From Kappaphycus alvarezii (taxonomy: Eukaryota > Rhodophyta > Florideophyceae > Gigartinales > Solieriaceae), in the NCBI GenBank assembly GCA_002205965.3, contig NADL03000100.1:244030-308029 (forward strand): 64,000 nt of DNA, given 5' to 3'. The notes under the pieces were generated by a model that saw only the letters and a list, made by a program, of their open reading frames with translations, was not told the origin of the DNA and made no database searches. Position numbers and translations under genes: made by a program. Position 1 is the stretch's first letter; every line of letters begins with the position of its first letter. Below are positions 46,868 to 56,435 of this stretch, one piece after another.

Positions 46868-47185
46868 ATGCTAGTCTCCGCTTGCAATCGGGCAGAAAGG
46901 CAAATCTAATAGAGATTTTAACTTACTGTCGGATTGCACGAATGCGCAATACTGACAAACTTTTGGCGATGCTACCAGATGTGGGGGTTTGGGCGCACAA
47001 GAAGTAATTGATAACTGCACTGATGATTGAAGCTTCCGGTGAACAGACCAGAGCTTCTGACAATAGTTTATAAAAAGAAGCATTCAACCAGAGTGACAAT
47101 GAATGGTAAGCAAACAATACTAAGTTCAAAAATATTCTAAAAAACAGGCCTAAGGGCATAAAATTAAAAGATTTTGAGAGTTTAC
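46868..47185 (-). repeat. Gypsy B: candidate 5' LTR fragment
   Basis: Matches 39381-39665 in order and orientation (TTTGGGCGCA, GATTGAAGCTTCCGGTGAAC, GGTAAGCAAA, GGCCTAAGGGCAT). If both belong to B, the element spanned about 7.8 kb including two later insertions. It could also be an independent solo LTR. Confidence 0.5.
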
Positions 47186-49638
47186 CTAGTATATTGCGGT
47201 GAGACTGACATTACTGCCAATCATTCCAGAGTTCCATTGATCCACTTGGCGAGACAGCACAAAGCACATGCTGATCGGTCTTGTCTGGAAAGTATCTAAG
47301 AGTATGACAGGTATTCATAATGGCTTCTTAACGGCTCCGTTCGATTGGCTCTATTGTCTTGTGTTGCGTCGGTGCTAGATTTCAGTACAATAGTTGCGCT
47401 GATGTCTCCTTACAGTGCTAATGTTGCACTGGGCCTCTCTACTGTGCTCATGCCTTTTGTGAGCTACTGGTAGGATACCACTGGGCATATTGATACTACT
47501 CGACATATTCGTCACAGCTTCAAGGCCTGGAGTCTAAATATCTAGACAGACTTTGCCTGCAAATTCTTCGAGTTTTATGGAGTCTTCGGGTTAAATTCCT
47601 CATAAAGACTTTATTCCGCCTTCTCAAATCAATTATTGAAAGTGGAAAAAAGAGACAGATAAGTGCTGCATTTATTGCTGGAACTTGAGTAGGAGGGGAG
47701 AGTTGGAGAATCTAGAACGGACAGGCGAGGTGGCGGAGCTGTAGATGATGGTTTAATATGGGGGCACTGAAAGGCAGACCTGAGGGGTGCGTGCGAAGGC
47801 TGATTTTAGGAGAGTTGTCCTGTGAGAAGAACGGAAAAGGGTGCGGGGTGGCAGAGCTGGGGTAAATTTTCGGAGAAGAACTCGAAGGGATGAAAGGATG
47901 AGGGAGCATTCTAGGAGCTTGTATTCAGTGAAGAAGATGTAAAGGTAGTTCTTTTGGTGAAATCAGAGACGGGGGAGTGCAGTTGAAAAATCCTTAGCCA
48001 AAGGGCGGGTGGGTGGAGTTGGGGCCTGTACGGATTTCTGCCATATGAGCCATGTTGAGAAGTCTGAGAGAGTGGTCAGGTTGGAGAGTGGGGAGTGTTG
48101 AGTGGCTGATACTGAGGGAGATATTAGTAAAAATTGAAGGGATGGGAGAGGGGTGTTGGGAAATGGAAGTTCGTGGTGAAATATCGGGACATTTGGGGTG
48201 GATGTTTTGTTAGCGGTAACGGAGGGGGTATGTATTTGAGCAACAACTAGAGTTAGGTTGATGAGTCCTGTAGAGATGAGATCGAAGGAAGGTCACATTT
48301 TTGGTTTACTTGGATATGATGATAATCGCATTTCTGAGAAAATAGGTGTTTGGAAAATTGAACGTTCTGCACTGCAGATCTCGTTCATTAGCGCCCGTAG
48401 AACCAGATCTGCAAATATTAAACAATTCCGCAGTACTGTACAGTACTTTCCCCTAATAGAGAAATCAATCATATGAGTTGGCACACAAGAAAGATCCAAT
48501 GCAATTCTAGAGCTTGGGTGGTAAATATGAAGAACCATGCGAACTATAGAAAACATTAGTTTCCTCATGATTTGAAAAGAAAACGTTTACCTTATAAGAA
48601 AGCTATAATACAGTAAGTCTGAATACAGTGAGCATTTTCAGAAGGCGCTCGATTAAAAACTAATACATACAGTTATATCGTAAAACCATCGGAACATAGG
48701 CGATCAACAAATCAAGAACGTTAATATGGGTAGCACGCAGCACTATTGTGAAATATAAACCGCCTTTAGCACTCCATCACAAAGACCAACCCAAACGACA
48801 GTCATATCACCACCGCCTGCATATTCACACCTCGCCACCGCGACGAGTTTCCGCATCCATGCCTCACCACCACCAGATCTCGTGGCCACCAAGCCTAGGC
48901 ATCAGCAAACCTATGAAATACTACGCTTAGCCACTGCAAACCCTTGACAGCACCAGGCCTCGGCACCACAAAGCTTCGCTACAACTACACCACGACATCA
49001 CTTTGCCTCCGAGCCACCAGTACTCGCCAATACTCTGCCTAGACATCACTAACCACCGTCAAACGTCGCTATAACCACACATGACCAACTCCGCAGTTCG
49101 CCGCCACCACCCTCCGACACCAACCTCACTACAACCAAGTCCTGCAACTATTACGCCTTGTGGTCACCAAAATCGAAAGCACAACACTTCTCAACCATGT
49201 CGAAAACGCAACCTCCTGACACTGCAATTATGTTACCCACATTGTCAGAAATCCACAAAGTTGTTACCCATGACAACACTGCTGCCTCCGTCCGCCTTCC
49301 AGCTAACACAGCAGTTTCGCGAGAAATCAAACTAGTCTGTACAACTCCGTTTGGACCGAAATGAGTCTGATTGTTATGCGGAATCTCCATTTACTATATT
49401 GGACACATTTTACGACGAATGCAGAGTTAATGGCATAAGTAGCAGGATCAAGTTTACGCCGAATTAGTTCGAAACTCTATGGATCACTGCCAAAAATTTA
49501 TTATCTTAATGTTATTAACTGTTCTCAAGCATGGAGGTCAATGGCAAATTTTGGCCAAGGTCTTCAGTATGAAAGTCCAAACGTTTGAGGGATTAATTAT
49601 AAAGTTTTTGATTTCAATTGCAGATTTCGCATACAAAT
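47186..49638. other. Intergenic stretch with strong strand composition bias
   Basis: 47690-48245 is G/A-rich on the plus strand with many GGG runs. 48750-49130 is C/A-rich with repeated CACCAC-type triplets. No supported gene. Confidence 0.4.
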
Positions 49639-50355
49639 TGATAGGGGTAAATCGGCAGGGAAGAGATCTTCAGAACCAATTACCCTGAGAAGGAGGTTTG
49701 CGAGCGACAAAATTGCTACCGTGGTATTTTTGAACGAACAAAAGGGAGTGTATATAGAAGAGAGTTGAGGAAGCTACAAGCAAGTATAAAAGGGCAGGTC
49801 TAGCACTGACGCTCTGCGACCAGCGTAAGAAAAAGATTTCTTGGGTCTGAAGTTGACTCTCAACTTCCTACTACTCGGGACTTGGCTTGAAGTTGTCTGC
49901 CAACTTGCTTGATCTCTCCATGAGGAAGCAGTTAACTGAGCTTATAAAGACTTTTGGCTACCCCAAAAGTCTCAAACAAACGTACTGATAACCATAAAAT
50001 GCATTCACGGTAATCGTGTGAACCAGAGAGACTATTAGGAGATATTTCCTCAAGGTAAATATCTAGGTGCCATACCCATGCCAGCCACCCATCGGCCAGG
50101 AGTGGGAATTGATGTGACCATTATATAGACCTTTCAGAGTCACTCGTAGTATCACCCAAAACCTGGAACTGTACTGACATCTACTATGACAGCGTGTCCT
50201 AAAATGAAAAAAATCAACCGATGAATTTGCCACATTCACCCAAATTAAAAATATCTTGCAAATTCAAAAACTGTAAAAATATCTTCCCAATTCCGATACT
50301 GTATACAATCATGGTCCTCATCTAGATTTTTTCGTGTGCGAATTTGCGCACATCA
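49639..50355 (-). repeat. Gypsy C: 3' LTR (717 bp)
   Basis: On the minus strand it runs TGATGTGCGCAAATTCGC ... GATTTACCCCTATCA, with TG...CA ends. It matches 56436-57155 with roughly 40 differences counted by eye (about 94-95% identity). The TATA position reads CTTATAAAG here. The hairpin region is conserved. Confidence 0.95.
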
Positions 50356-50370
50356 CGCCCTCTCGCTCAA
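50356..50370 (-). promoter_or_regulatory. Gypsy C: candidate polypurine tract
   Basis: On the minus strand, GAGCGAGAGGGCG directly precedes the 3' LTR, the required place for plus-strand priming. Confidence 0.5.
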
Positions 50371-50388
50371 GACGAACGTCCCGACTCG

Positions 50389-50815
50389 TCACTGCTCTTC
50401 TTCTGCTTCCGTTAGTGTTCGCTGTCTTATTGATAAAATGTATGGTCTCTCAAACGGGTACGGATGCAACTGATTACCAATATGATGCTCTAAAAAGTAG
50501 GTTCGCATTACTGGTACCTCACTTTGTAGCATAGCCTCATTTATTGGTTTGATAACATCGAGGTGGGGTTGAATACATTCTTCTTCCGTGACTCTTCCGA
50601 ATCTTCCAAGAGTGAAAAAATATATGTGATATGCAAACTCTTCTGGAAGATGCCGGAGGCATGGATGTCGATAAGATTAGAACACGCGCATCATCAAGAA
50701 CGAATCTTCGTAAGATTAGTGCGGTCCATGTAGCGCCCTAAAACATAAAGAGATGCTTATCATGAAATAAGAAATGACCTGCGCATCGTTCGCATCCTCG
50801 AGATATTGCGCAGCC
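50389..50815 (-). pseudogene. Gypsy C accessory region: second copy of an unknown duplicated domain
   Basis: One minus-strand frame reads VISYFMISISLCFRALHGPH, then SYEDS, RVF, PEEFAYHIYFFTLGRFGRV, LDVIKPINEAML, HPYPFERPYIL and a TGA 20 nt before the polypurine tract. It aligns without gaps over about 115 positions to the first copy at 50870-51451, with about 40 identities by hand count. Two in-frame TAA codons (near 50714 and 50678) fall at positions that are Leu and Phe in the first copy. It is either a decayed second domain or read by suppression. No known family is recognised. Confidence 0.65.
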
Positions 50816-50869
50816 AAAAAGATAATCTTCTTCTTCCGACTGTATGCTGTGCATGGTTGTGAAGGAGAG

Positions 50870-51451
50870 CTAGAGATGAAGTTGTGGTGGACGGTCCCGA
50901 TGAATGGCCGCGACCAGCCCTGACGTACTGGGACCTGCACGAGGTCCTCTCGGGGGACGACCGGAACCTCTTCTGGGCGGGTTGTTGTCTCCTGAAGGTC
51001 CTCCTCTGGTCATCATCACTGCTTCAGGAGGATCCTCGCCGCCTCCAACGTTCCCAATTTGTGGCGGAGAAACGTAAGGTTCCCATAGAGGATACGGGAC
51101 CAGCCTGTATTCCATATCCGGGGGTAAGGCGTAACCTCTCAGTCGCACGTCTTGGTTGTTCTTGAGAAATACGTAAATTGGACGGATAATATTCAGATAC
51201 GTTTGCGACAAGTCTCCAGCAGCTACCATTCCATATCTTCCTATAGAGTAATGATATATTACCTCCACAAACTCTGGACCTGCTTCCGTGAACCTTCCGT
51301 TTTGGAATGAAAATAGAACTCTTATTAATAGTCGGAAATCTTCTTCAGGTAGCAATGGTCCGTTCAACGTACGAAAACATAGGCATATATTAATGTAGAA
51401 ATGGATGATTACGTGGAGTTCGTAGTAGTCCCGCGTAACGAGATGATCCAT
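50870..51451 (-). CDS. Gypsy C accessory ORF: first copy of an unknown domain plus Arg/Gly/Pro-rich linker
   Basis: An open frame of 193 codons downstream of integrase on the element's coding strand, overlapping the end of the integrase frame by 43 nt in a different frame. The N-terminal about 130 residues form the domain (HVIIHFYINICLCFRTLNGP, RVLFSFQNGRF, VIYHYSIGRYG, YLNIIRPI, LVPYPLWEPYV). The rest is a low-complexity linker (MTRGGPSGDNNPPRRGSGRP). The copy at 50389-50815 repeats the domain. Position 3' of pol is where env or other extra genes sit in Gypsy elements. I see no signal peptide or transmembrane segment that would support an envelope. Function is unknown. Confidence 0.65.
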   Translation of the reverse strand: MDHLVTRDYYELHVIIHFYINICLCFRTLNGPLLPEEDFRLLIRVLFSFQNGRFTEAGPEFVEVIYHYSIGRYGMVAAGDLSQTYLNIIRPIYVFLKNNQDVRLRGYALPPDMEYRLVPYPLWEPYVSPPQIGNVGGGEDPPEAVMMTRGGPSGDNNPPRRGSGRPPRGPRAGPSTSGLVAAIHRDRPPQLHL

Positions 51452-52146
51452 TCCCAGGCCCTTTTTCCTCCCATAGGAATCATTCTATAGTTAAAGATGA
51501 GTATGCCCCGTGGTTGCGCATAGTCCTGTGTGAGAAGGAATTCTTCAGGCCTCTGATGGTAAGGGACCAGACGACGTGCATGGATGGCCCTCCTTGATCT
51601 CTTCCCTGAGCTTGAACAGAGCTGATAGTGCGGGTGTCTTTCCTCCGTGACGATGCAAGGGTTCGAGTACTTGGTTTGGAAGGCCGGCCACTTCACAGCC
51701 TGCTGCATTGCTTTTCCATGTACTACAAGTACTTTAGAGCCAACTGAAAAGGTTCTGACTGCAGGTTCTGCATCCTTATTTCTTGTCTGTGTTAGCGCGC
51801 GGTGTGATCTCCAGCCTTCGGTGGCCAGTAGTTCAACTTCCCTACTCTCTTCATCGATAATATTTGTTTCCATGTCTCTCTGTAACATTCTAGGAGCCCT
51901 TCCGTACATTAGCTCGAATGGTGAGCGTCCATTTCTTCCTCTTCTTCGACGGTAGCCGTATAACACTTTTGGTAAGGCATCTTCCCACTGGATTTCATTC
52001 TCCACATAGTTTTCGATATTGCTCGTTTGATGGTTCCAACCATCCTCTCCGCTTTCCCGTTGGACATAGGAGCGTATGCGAGAACGGTCTTCAGCTGAAT
52101 CCCTTTCTCTTCCAAAAAACGAAGCAGTGAAGTTGCAGTAAAACAA
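51409..52146 (-). CDS. Gypsy C Pol, continuation: integrase C-terminal half
   Basis: The frame picks up the integrase after a shift near 52010. NYVENEIQWEDALPKVLYGY, GRNGRSPFELMYGRAPRM (the helix after the catalytic Glu), then FSVGSKVLVVHGKAMQQA, KWPAFQTKYSNPCIVTE and the HARRLVPYHQRPEEF tail follow. The residues before about 52020 in this frame are out-of-frame noise. The shift coincides with a run of four T (plus strand, 52010-52013); one extra base there would join it to the main Pol frame at 51909-54155. It ends at 51409, overlapping the accessory ORF. Confidence 0.8.
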   Translation of the reverse strand: MFYCNFTASFFGRERDSAEDRSRIRSYVQRESGEDGWNHQTSNIENYVENEIQWEDALPKVLYGYRRRRGRNGRSPFELMYGRAPRMLQRDMETNIIDEESREVELLATEGWRSHRALTQTRNKDAEPAVRTFSVGSKVLVVHGKAMQQAVKWPAFQTKYSNPCIVTEERHPHYQLCSSSGKRSRRAIHARRLVPYHQRPEEFLLTQDYAQPRGILIFNYRMIPMGGKRAWEWIISLRGTTTNST

Positions 52147-54155
52147 AGGGCGTTATCCGAGATGATCCTTTTTGGAAGACCAAACGGTTCAATTATTTCT
52201 TTTTCGATGAATCTCAGTACCACCTCAGCATTTGCCTCCTCGACTGCAACTGCTATTGGCCATCCAGTAAGATGTTCCACCCCTATAAGGAGATATTTGT
52301 TTCCGGAAGAAGTTTCCTTGAACGGGCCCGCGAAGTCAATTGAGAAGGTTTCAAAGAGACCGGAAACTGGAAAACTTAGAGTTGTCTTATACTTCCGTAT
52401 TGGAGTGAATTTTTGGCAGTTGTCGCAGCTTTTCACGAAATTATAGACGTCCTTATGGATACCGGGCCACCAGAATCTCTCAGTTACGAATTTTTTGGTT
52501 GTTTCGAGATCCCAATGCCCTAGCTCATCATGGAAAGTCCTCAAGATCTTCATTCTTTCTTTCAAAGGGGCCACTAGTCGGGGACCGGCTTTAGTGTGCC
52601 GGAAGAGTTTCCCATTCCACAATGTAAAAGCCTTTTGATTCCTGCGTACCCAATTTCGGTGTTCAAGATCAACCTTTCTCATTTCTAGTCCATCGAGGAA
52701 TTTGATCAGTCCGTGAATATTAGCTTCGTACTCGTTATCGTTCGGCAACTGCAACTCGGCGACTCCGACGATGTCCTCCGAAGCTTTTTCATTTGGAATC
52801 AGTGCGTCCCTCAAGCGGGATAGGTAATCGGCAGGCTGATTATTGCGTCCGGGTCTATACACAATTTCAAACCGATATTCTGCGAAAATGTCGAGCCATC
52901 GGGCCAAGCGGTGATGTACATCCTTCTTTTGGAATGCTGTTTTAAGTGCCTGGTGATCAGTTATCAAGACAAATTTCTCGAGTGATAAAAGGTATACGCG
53001 AAACTTTTTCAGCGCGAAGACGACAGCTAGCGCTTCTTTCTCGCAGACTGAGTATCTCTTTTCCGCATCATTCAGAGTTCGGCTTGCGAATTGAACAGGG
53101 TGTAGTCTTCCGTTTTCATCTTTTTGGGACAAAACGGCACCCAAAGACCGTTCTGAGGCATCTGTCTCCACAACGAATGGTCTCTTGAAATCTGGGTACA
53201 TGAGAACTGGGGGGACACATAGCTTATCTTTAAGCTCCTGAAATGCAGTTTCCATTTCCTTGTTCCAGTAAAATTTTCCGTTCTTCGTAGTGCTGGCATG
53301 TAACGGTGCTGCAGTCTTGGCGAAATCTTTGATAAATCTTCTGTAATATGAGGCCAGTCCTAAGAAGCTTCGGACCTCCGTCTTTGAAGCGGGCCTTGGT
53401 GCCAACTTTATTTTTTTCGTTTTCTCTGGATCCACTCTAATTCCCTCTTGGTCGACGATATGACCGAGTAATTGGATAGAAGTTTTCGCAAAGAAGCATT
53501 TGCTCAACTTAATTTTCAAGCTATACTCCGATATCCTCTCCACAACTGTCTTGACGTGCGAGATGTGCTGATCCAATGTTTCTGAGAATATGACGACATC
53601 ATCGATATAGACTCTTGCGAATGGAAGTCCTTTCAAAACCTCGTTCATCATTCTTTGGAATGTAGCTGGTGCATTCATGAGACCAAAAGGCATCACTTCG
53701 AACCTGAACGTACCGGCTTTGCTGGTAAAGGTTGTTTTTTCCTTACATTTTTCATCCAATGGAATCTGCCAATAGCCAGTGTAAAGGTCAATTGAGGTGA
53801 AATATCTCCCGTCCTTCAGGTCCTCGAGGATCTCCTCCATGTTCGGAATCGGAAATCGATCGGGTATCATTCTCTGGTTCAGTTGTCGGTAATCGACGCA
53901 AAAACGCAGCTTTCCATCCTTCTTTGGTGCGACCACAACTGGAAACGACCATGGGGATGAAACTGGTCGAATAATATCATTTTTCAGCATACTTGTAACA
54001 TTTTCTGAGATAAATTGGTCATATTTTGGCGGTTGACGTCTAGGCTTGTGGTAAATCGGTTGAGTGTCGGTAAGTTCGAACGAGTGAGTAACCGGTACAC
54101 TTGCTTGTCTTAAATCTGAAACGCTCCATGCAATTACTTCGGAAGATGTTAACAT
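51909..54155 (-). CDS. Gypsy C Pol: reverse transcriptase, RNase H and integrase
   Basis: A 748-codon open frame with all enzymatic centres visible. Reverse transcriptase: LRFCVDYRQLN (84-93), SIDL motif A (Asp 123), VMPFGLMNAPATFQ (154-167), YIDD (183-186). RNase H: ETDAS (Asp 332), the CEKEAL Glu, ITDHQAL (Asp 400), ADYLSR (Asp 443). Integrase: HHCC zinc domain (His 542, His 547, Cys 577, Cys 580), then Asp 607 in SIDF, Asp 667 in ISDNAL and Glu 703 in NGKAERM. The last about 35 residues are out of frame; the rest of integrase is at 51409-52010. The N-terminus is probably fused to protease coding at 54167-54403 through another one-base shift near 54180. All key catalytic residues are present, so this copy was recently functional. 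Confidence 0.95.
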   Translation of the reverse strand: MLTSSEVIAWSVSDLRQASVPVTHSFELTDTQPIYHKPRRQPPKYDQFISENVTSMLKNDIIRPVSSPWSFPVVVAPKKDGKLRFCVDYRQLNQRMIPDRFPIPNMEEILEDLKDGRYFTSIDLYTGYWQIPLDEKCKEKTTFTSKAGTFRFEVMPFGLMNAPATFQRMMNEVLKGLPFARVYIDDVVIFSETLDQHISHVKTVVERISEYSLKIKLSKCFFAKTSIQLLGHIVDQEGIRVDPEKTKKIKLAPRPASKTEVRSFLGLASYYRRFIKDFAKTAAPLHASTTKNGKFYWNKEMETAFQELKDKLCVPPVLMYPDFKRPFVVETDASERSLGAVLSQKDENGRLHPVQFASRTLNDAEKRYSVCEKEALAVVFALKKFRVYLLSLEKFVLITDHQALKTAFQKKDVHHRLARWLDIFAEYRFEIVYRPGRNNQPADYLSRLRDALIPNEKASEDIVGVAELQLPNDNEYEANIHGLIKFLDGLEMRKVDLEHRNWVRRNQKAFTLWNGKLFRHTKAGPRLVAPLKERMKILRTFHDELGHWDLETTKKFVTERFWWPGIHKDVYNFVKSCDNCQKFTPIRKYKTTLSFPVSGLFETFSIDFAGPFKETSSGNKYLLIGVEHLTGWPIAVAVEEANAEVVLRFIEKEIIEPFGLPKRIISDNALCFTATSLLRFLEEKGIQLKTVLAYAPMSNGKAERMVGTIKRAISKTMWRMKSSGKMPYQKCYTATVEEEEEMDAHHSS

Positions 54156-54166
54156 GTCGGATATTT

Positions 54167-54740
54167 TCAGTGAGGCGGGGCGGGAAGGTGCTGCACTTTT
54201 CCTTGGATTTCTGCCATTTGGCGCCCTTTTTCTTCTTGATCCTCAACCTCAATATTTTGAAGGACCTCTTCCGTCGTGCTCACATCTTCATATATGGAAT
54301 TCGACGTATTCTTATTTTCTTTGCAAAGGTAATCTTCTTTCATGCTCCGAATTCTGTCCTTTGATTCGATATCATCGCAAAAAGAAACACATTCGGGTTT
54401 CAAACTTATCCTAGAATCCAGTCGTCATCTGTTTCAAACCCGGAATCATAATCGTCCCATGCCATGTTCATTACCCCCGAGGGTACCCTTTTCCACTTCC
54501 GAAAGTGTTAGTTGGTTCCGAATCTTCGCTGTCATAGCTAGAAGTGAAATCTTCACTGTCCGTTTCTTTTAAATCTTCAGGATGCGTGCTTTTGTCGAAA
54601 TCCAGGGGCATCTTCACGGTTCTGCCGTCAATATTAACTGAAACCATTTGGTTGCCCAAGTCAATGCATGTCCTAGTCTTTCCATTGTGGGCAGCCAATG
54701 ATTGCATCGAAAGGGAGATCCGGCATGACAAGAAAGTCTA
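54167..54740 (-). pseudogene. Gypsy C: protease-to-RT linker in shifted frames
   Basis: Two minus-strand frames (54471-54731 and 54167-54403) continue the protein after the Gag-protease frame ends at 54673. The first reads RTCIDLGNQMVSVNIDGRTV, the usual retropepsin C-terminal follow-on. The second is acidic (STTEEVLQNIEVEDQEEKG). Shifts lie near 54690, 54672 and 54180, next to runs of G/C. Confidence 0.65.
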
Positions 54741-56346
54741 CATCAACTTTAGAGTCCCCAAAGAACACGGAAACCTTGTCAACAGTGCCCATGCATTTTG
54801 AGACGGTTCCATCCGCTACAGTTATTTTTCGAGTCGTTGGAGTAATTTCGAGACCTAGATCTGTCACCAAAGTTTCTGAAATGAGGTTTGGAACAGCACC
54901 CGAATCGAAGAGAGCTTGGGTTTTCATACCCAATACTTTGACTGGTACCAGCTTAAGACGTCTTGGTGCTGTCGAGGCCGATTGAAGAAACAGTTTCTTA
55001 CCCTTAGCGGACTTATTAGACCTGATAATTTTTTTGAGTTCTTTTCTCGCATCCTCTGCGTCGCCCCTCAAAAGTTGACCAAACGTTATCCCAGTTGGGG
55101 CCGATGCAAGCTCAGCCACCAAATTGTACCTCTTCACATACTCTAGTACGTCCTTAGAGATACTCTTAACTTTCTTACTCTTTTTCGTCTTCTTGGCCGG
55201 AGTGACTCCCACTCCTGGAACAACTTGATCAGACCTCTTGGTTCGAGGAGGTACAGGTGCTGGGATATGCTCCAGCATTCCATACTCTAGCCTAGGTTTC
55301 TTCGATAAAATGTTCCCTTCCCCATCCCTTTTTGTCACATTGACTTGACTAATCTCTTCAGCGATGGATACGTTACCGGCATCCGTCAACCTTTGATCCC
55401 TTCTATTTTGTAAGATTTTCACCTCTGGTCCTGACTCACTCCTTGCTTCCGATAAATTTGCTCTTCTGTTGTCTTTAGACCAGCAGTTACTTTCATGATG
55501 CCCATATCGACCGCACTTTGCACAACGAGTGTTTCTATGTGGATTATCAGGACACCTGTTTGCAAAGTGTCCAGGCTTGTGACAGTAAGAACAGACTTCT
55601 GCGGCCTTAGGGGCCCCAGACTGGTTCTTCTTAATGGTAAGAGTAAGGCTTTCCAACTGCGAGGTTATCATGTCAAGTCGATTATCGAATCGGGTTTCCA
55701 ACCTTTCTTCCAAGTTTTTGACATCGCTCCTGACAGATTCTAATGCCGCTGCACTAGTAGCCGGCCTTTGATAATTCTTTTCAGGATGTACGATAGACAT
55801 CGATGTGCGGGTTTCCCTCGGTACCTCACTCAGTGACTGAAACGTCTCCGAATTTTTGACAAATTCTACTATGGTACCCTTCAGTTCATCAAAAGTGTGA
55901 GGGCCCTTGATGAGGAGGAAATCGGAGAGCCGCTTATCCCCCATAGCCGCCTTACGCAGCATTCCGTACTTGGCTTGGGCGTTGAACCCAGCCTTTTCAT
56001 AAAGATCACACAAGTACACCAATGAGCTTAACAAATCGTCGAAGTTGAGCCGGGCCTCTATGGCGGTACGAATCATCTCATCTGGTTCTACCTCCTTAGC
56101 ATACTCTTTCACAAGCCACTCACATACCTCACCGAAGTTACGCCCATTCCCGTTAAGAGACCACCCGTCGATAAACTTGGACTTATATTTGTGCTTTGCG
56201 TCACCATGAAGATAGGCGAAGATACTTGCGGCCTTCTCTTCATCGCCCTTCTCTCGCATCACAACGTTGACATATGTGTAAAGAAACTCCTCAACGTCTT
56301 CAGTCTTGCCCCCTGTGAACGTTATACGAGCAGCGTTGAGATCCAT
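54673..56346 (-). CDS. Gypsy C: Gag with two zinc knuckles and aspartic protease
   Basis: 557 codons starting MDLNAARITFTGGKTEDVEE, with a helical capsid-type region to about residue 175. Two perfect CCHC knuckles follow: CSYCHKPGHFANRC (252-265) and CAKCGRYGHHESNC (275-288). A Lys-rich linker precedes the retropepsin active site ALFDSGAVPNLIS (catalytic Asp 481). The frame ends shortly after FDAIIGCPQW. Gag packages the RNA and the protease processes the polyprotein. Protease is in the Gag frame, while RT/IN is separate as read. The ATG at 56346 lies about 90 bp inside the 5' LTR border, a typical leader length. Confidence 0.93.
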   Translation of the reverse strand: MDLNAARITFTGGKTEDVEEFLYTYVNVVMREKGDEEKAASIFAYLHGDAKHKYKSKFIDGWSLNGNGRNFGEVCEWLVKEYAKEVEPDEMIRTAIEARLNFDDLLSSLVYLCDLYEKAGFNAQAKYGMLRKAAMGDKRLSDFLLIKGPHTFDELKGTIVEFVKNSETFQSLSEVPRETRTSMSIVHPEKNYQRPATSAAALESVRSDVKNLEERLETRFDNRLDMITSQLESLTLTIKKNQSGAPKAAEVCSYCHKPGHFANRCPDNPHRNTRCAKCGRYGHHESNCWSKDNRRANLSEARSESGPEVKILQNRRDQRLTDAGNVSIAEEISQVNVTKRDGEGNILSKKPRLEYGMLEHIPAPVPPRTKRSDQVVPGVGVTPAKKTKKSKKVKSISKDVLEYVKRYNLVAELASAPTGITFGQLLRGDAEDARKELKKIIRSNKSAKGKKLFLQSASTAPRRLKLVPVKVLGMKTQALFDSGAVPNLISETLVTDLGLEITPTTRKITVADGTVSKCMGTVDKVSVFFGDSKVDVDFLVMPDLPFDAIIGCPQWKD

Positions 56347-56414
56347 GATTACAGAAAAGAAATCCCCCCGAAGTGTTCCTTACTACTGCTCAACTCGAAT
56401 ACCTCGGGTGCAAC

Positions 56415-56435
56415 CCCCTCCACAAGAGTACCAAA
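56415..56435 (-). promoter_or_regulatory. Gypsy C: primer-binding site region
   Basis: On the minus strand the internal sequence begins TTTGGTACTCTTGTGGAGGG. The TGG two to three bases after the LTR end is the usual start of a tRNA-primer complement. The tRNA is not identified. Confidence 0.5.

Noticed and set aside
50389..51451. Envelope-like gene in Gypsy C
   Set aside because: Position would fit, but no signal peptide, no transmembrane anchor and no cleavage site can be seen, and the domain is tandemly duplicated.
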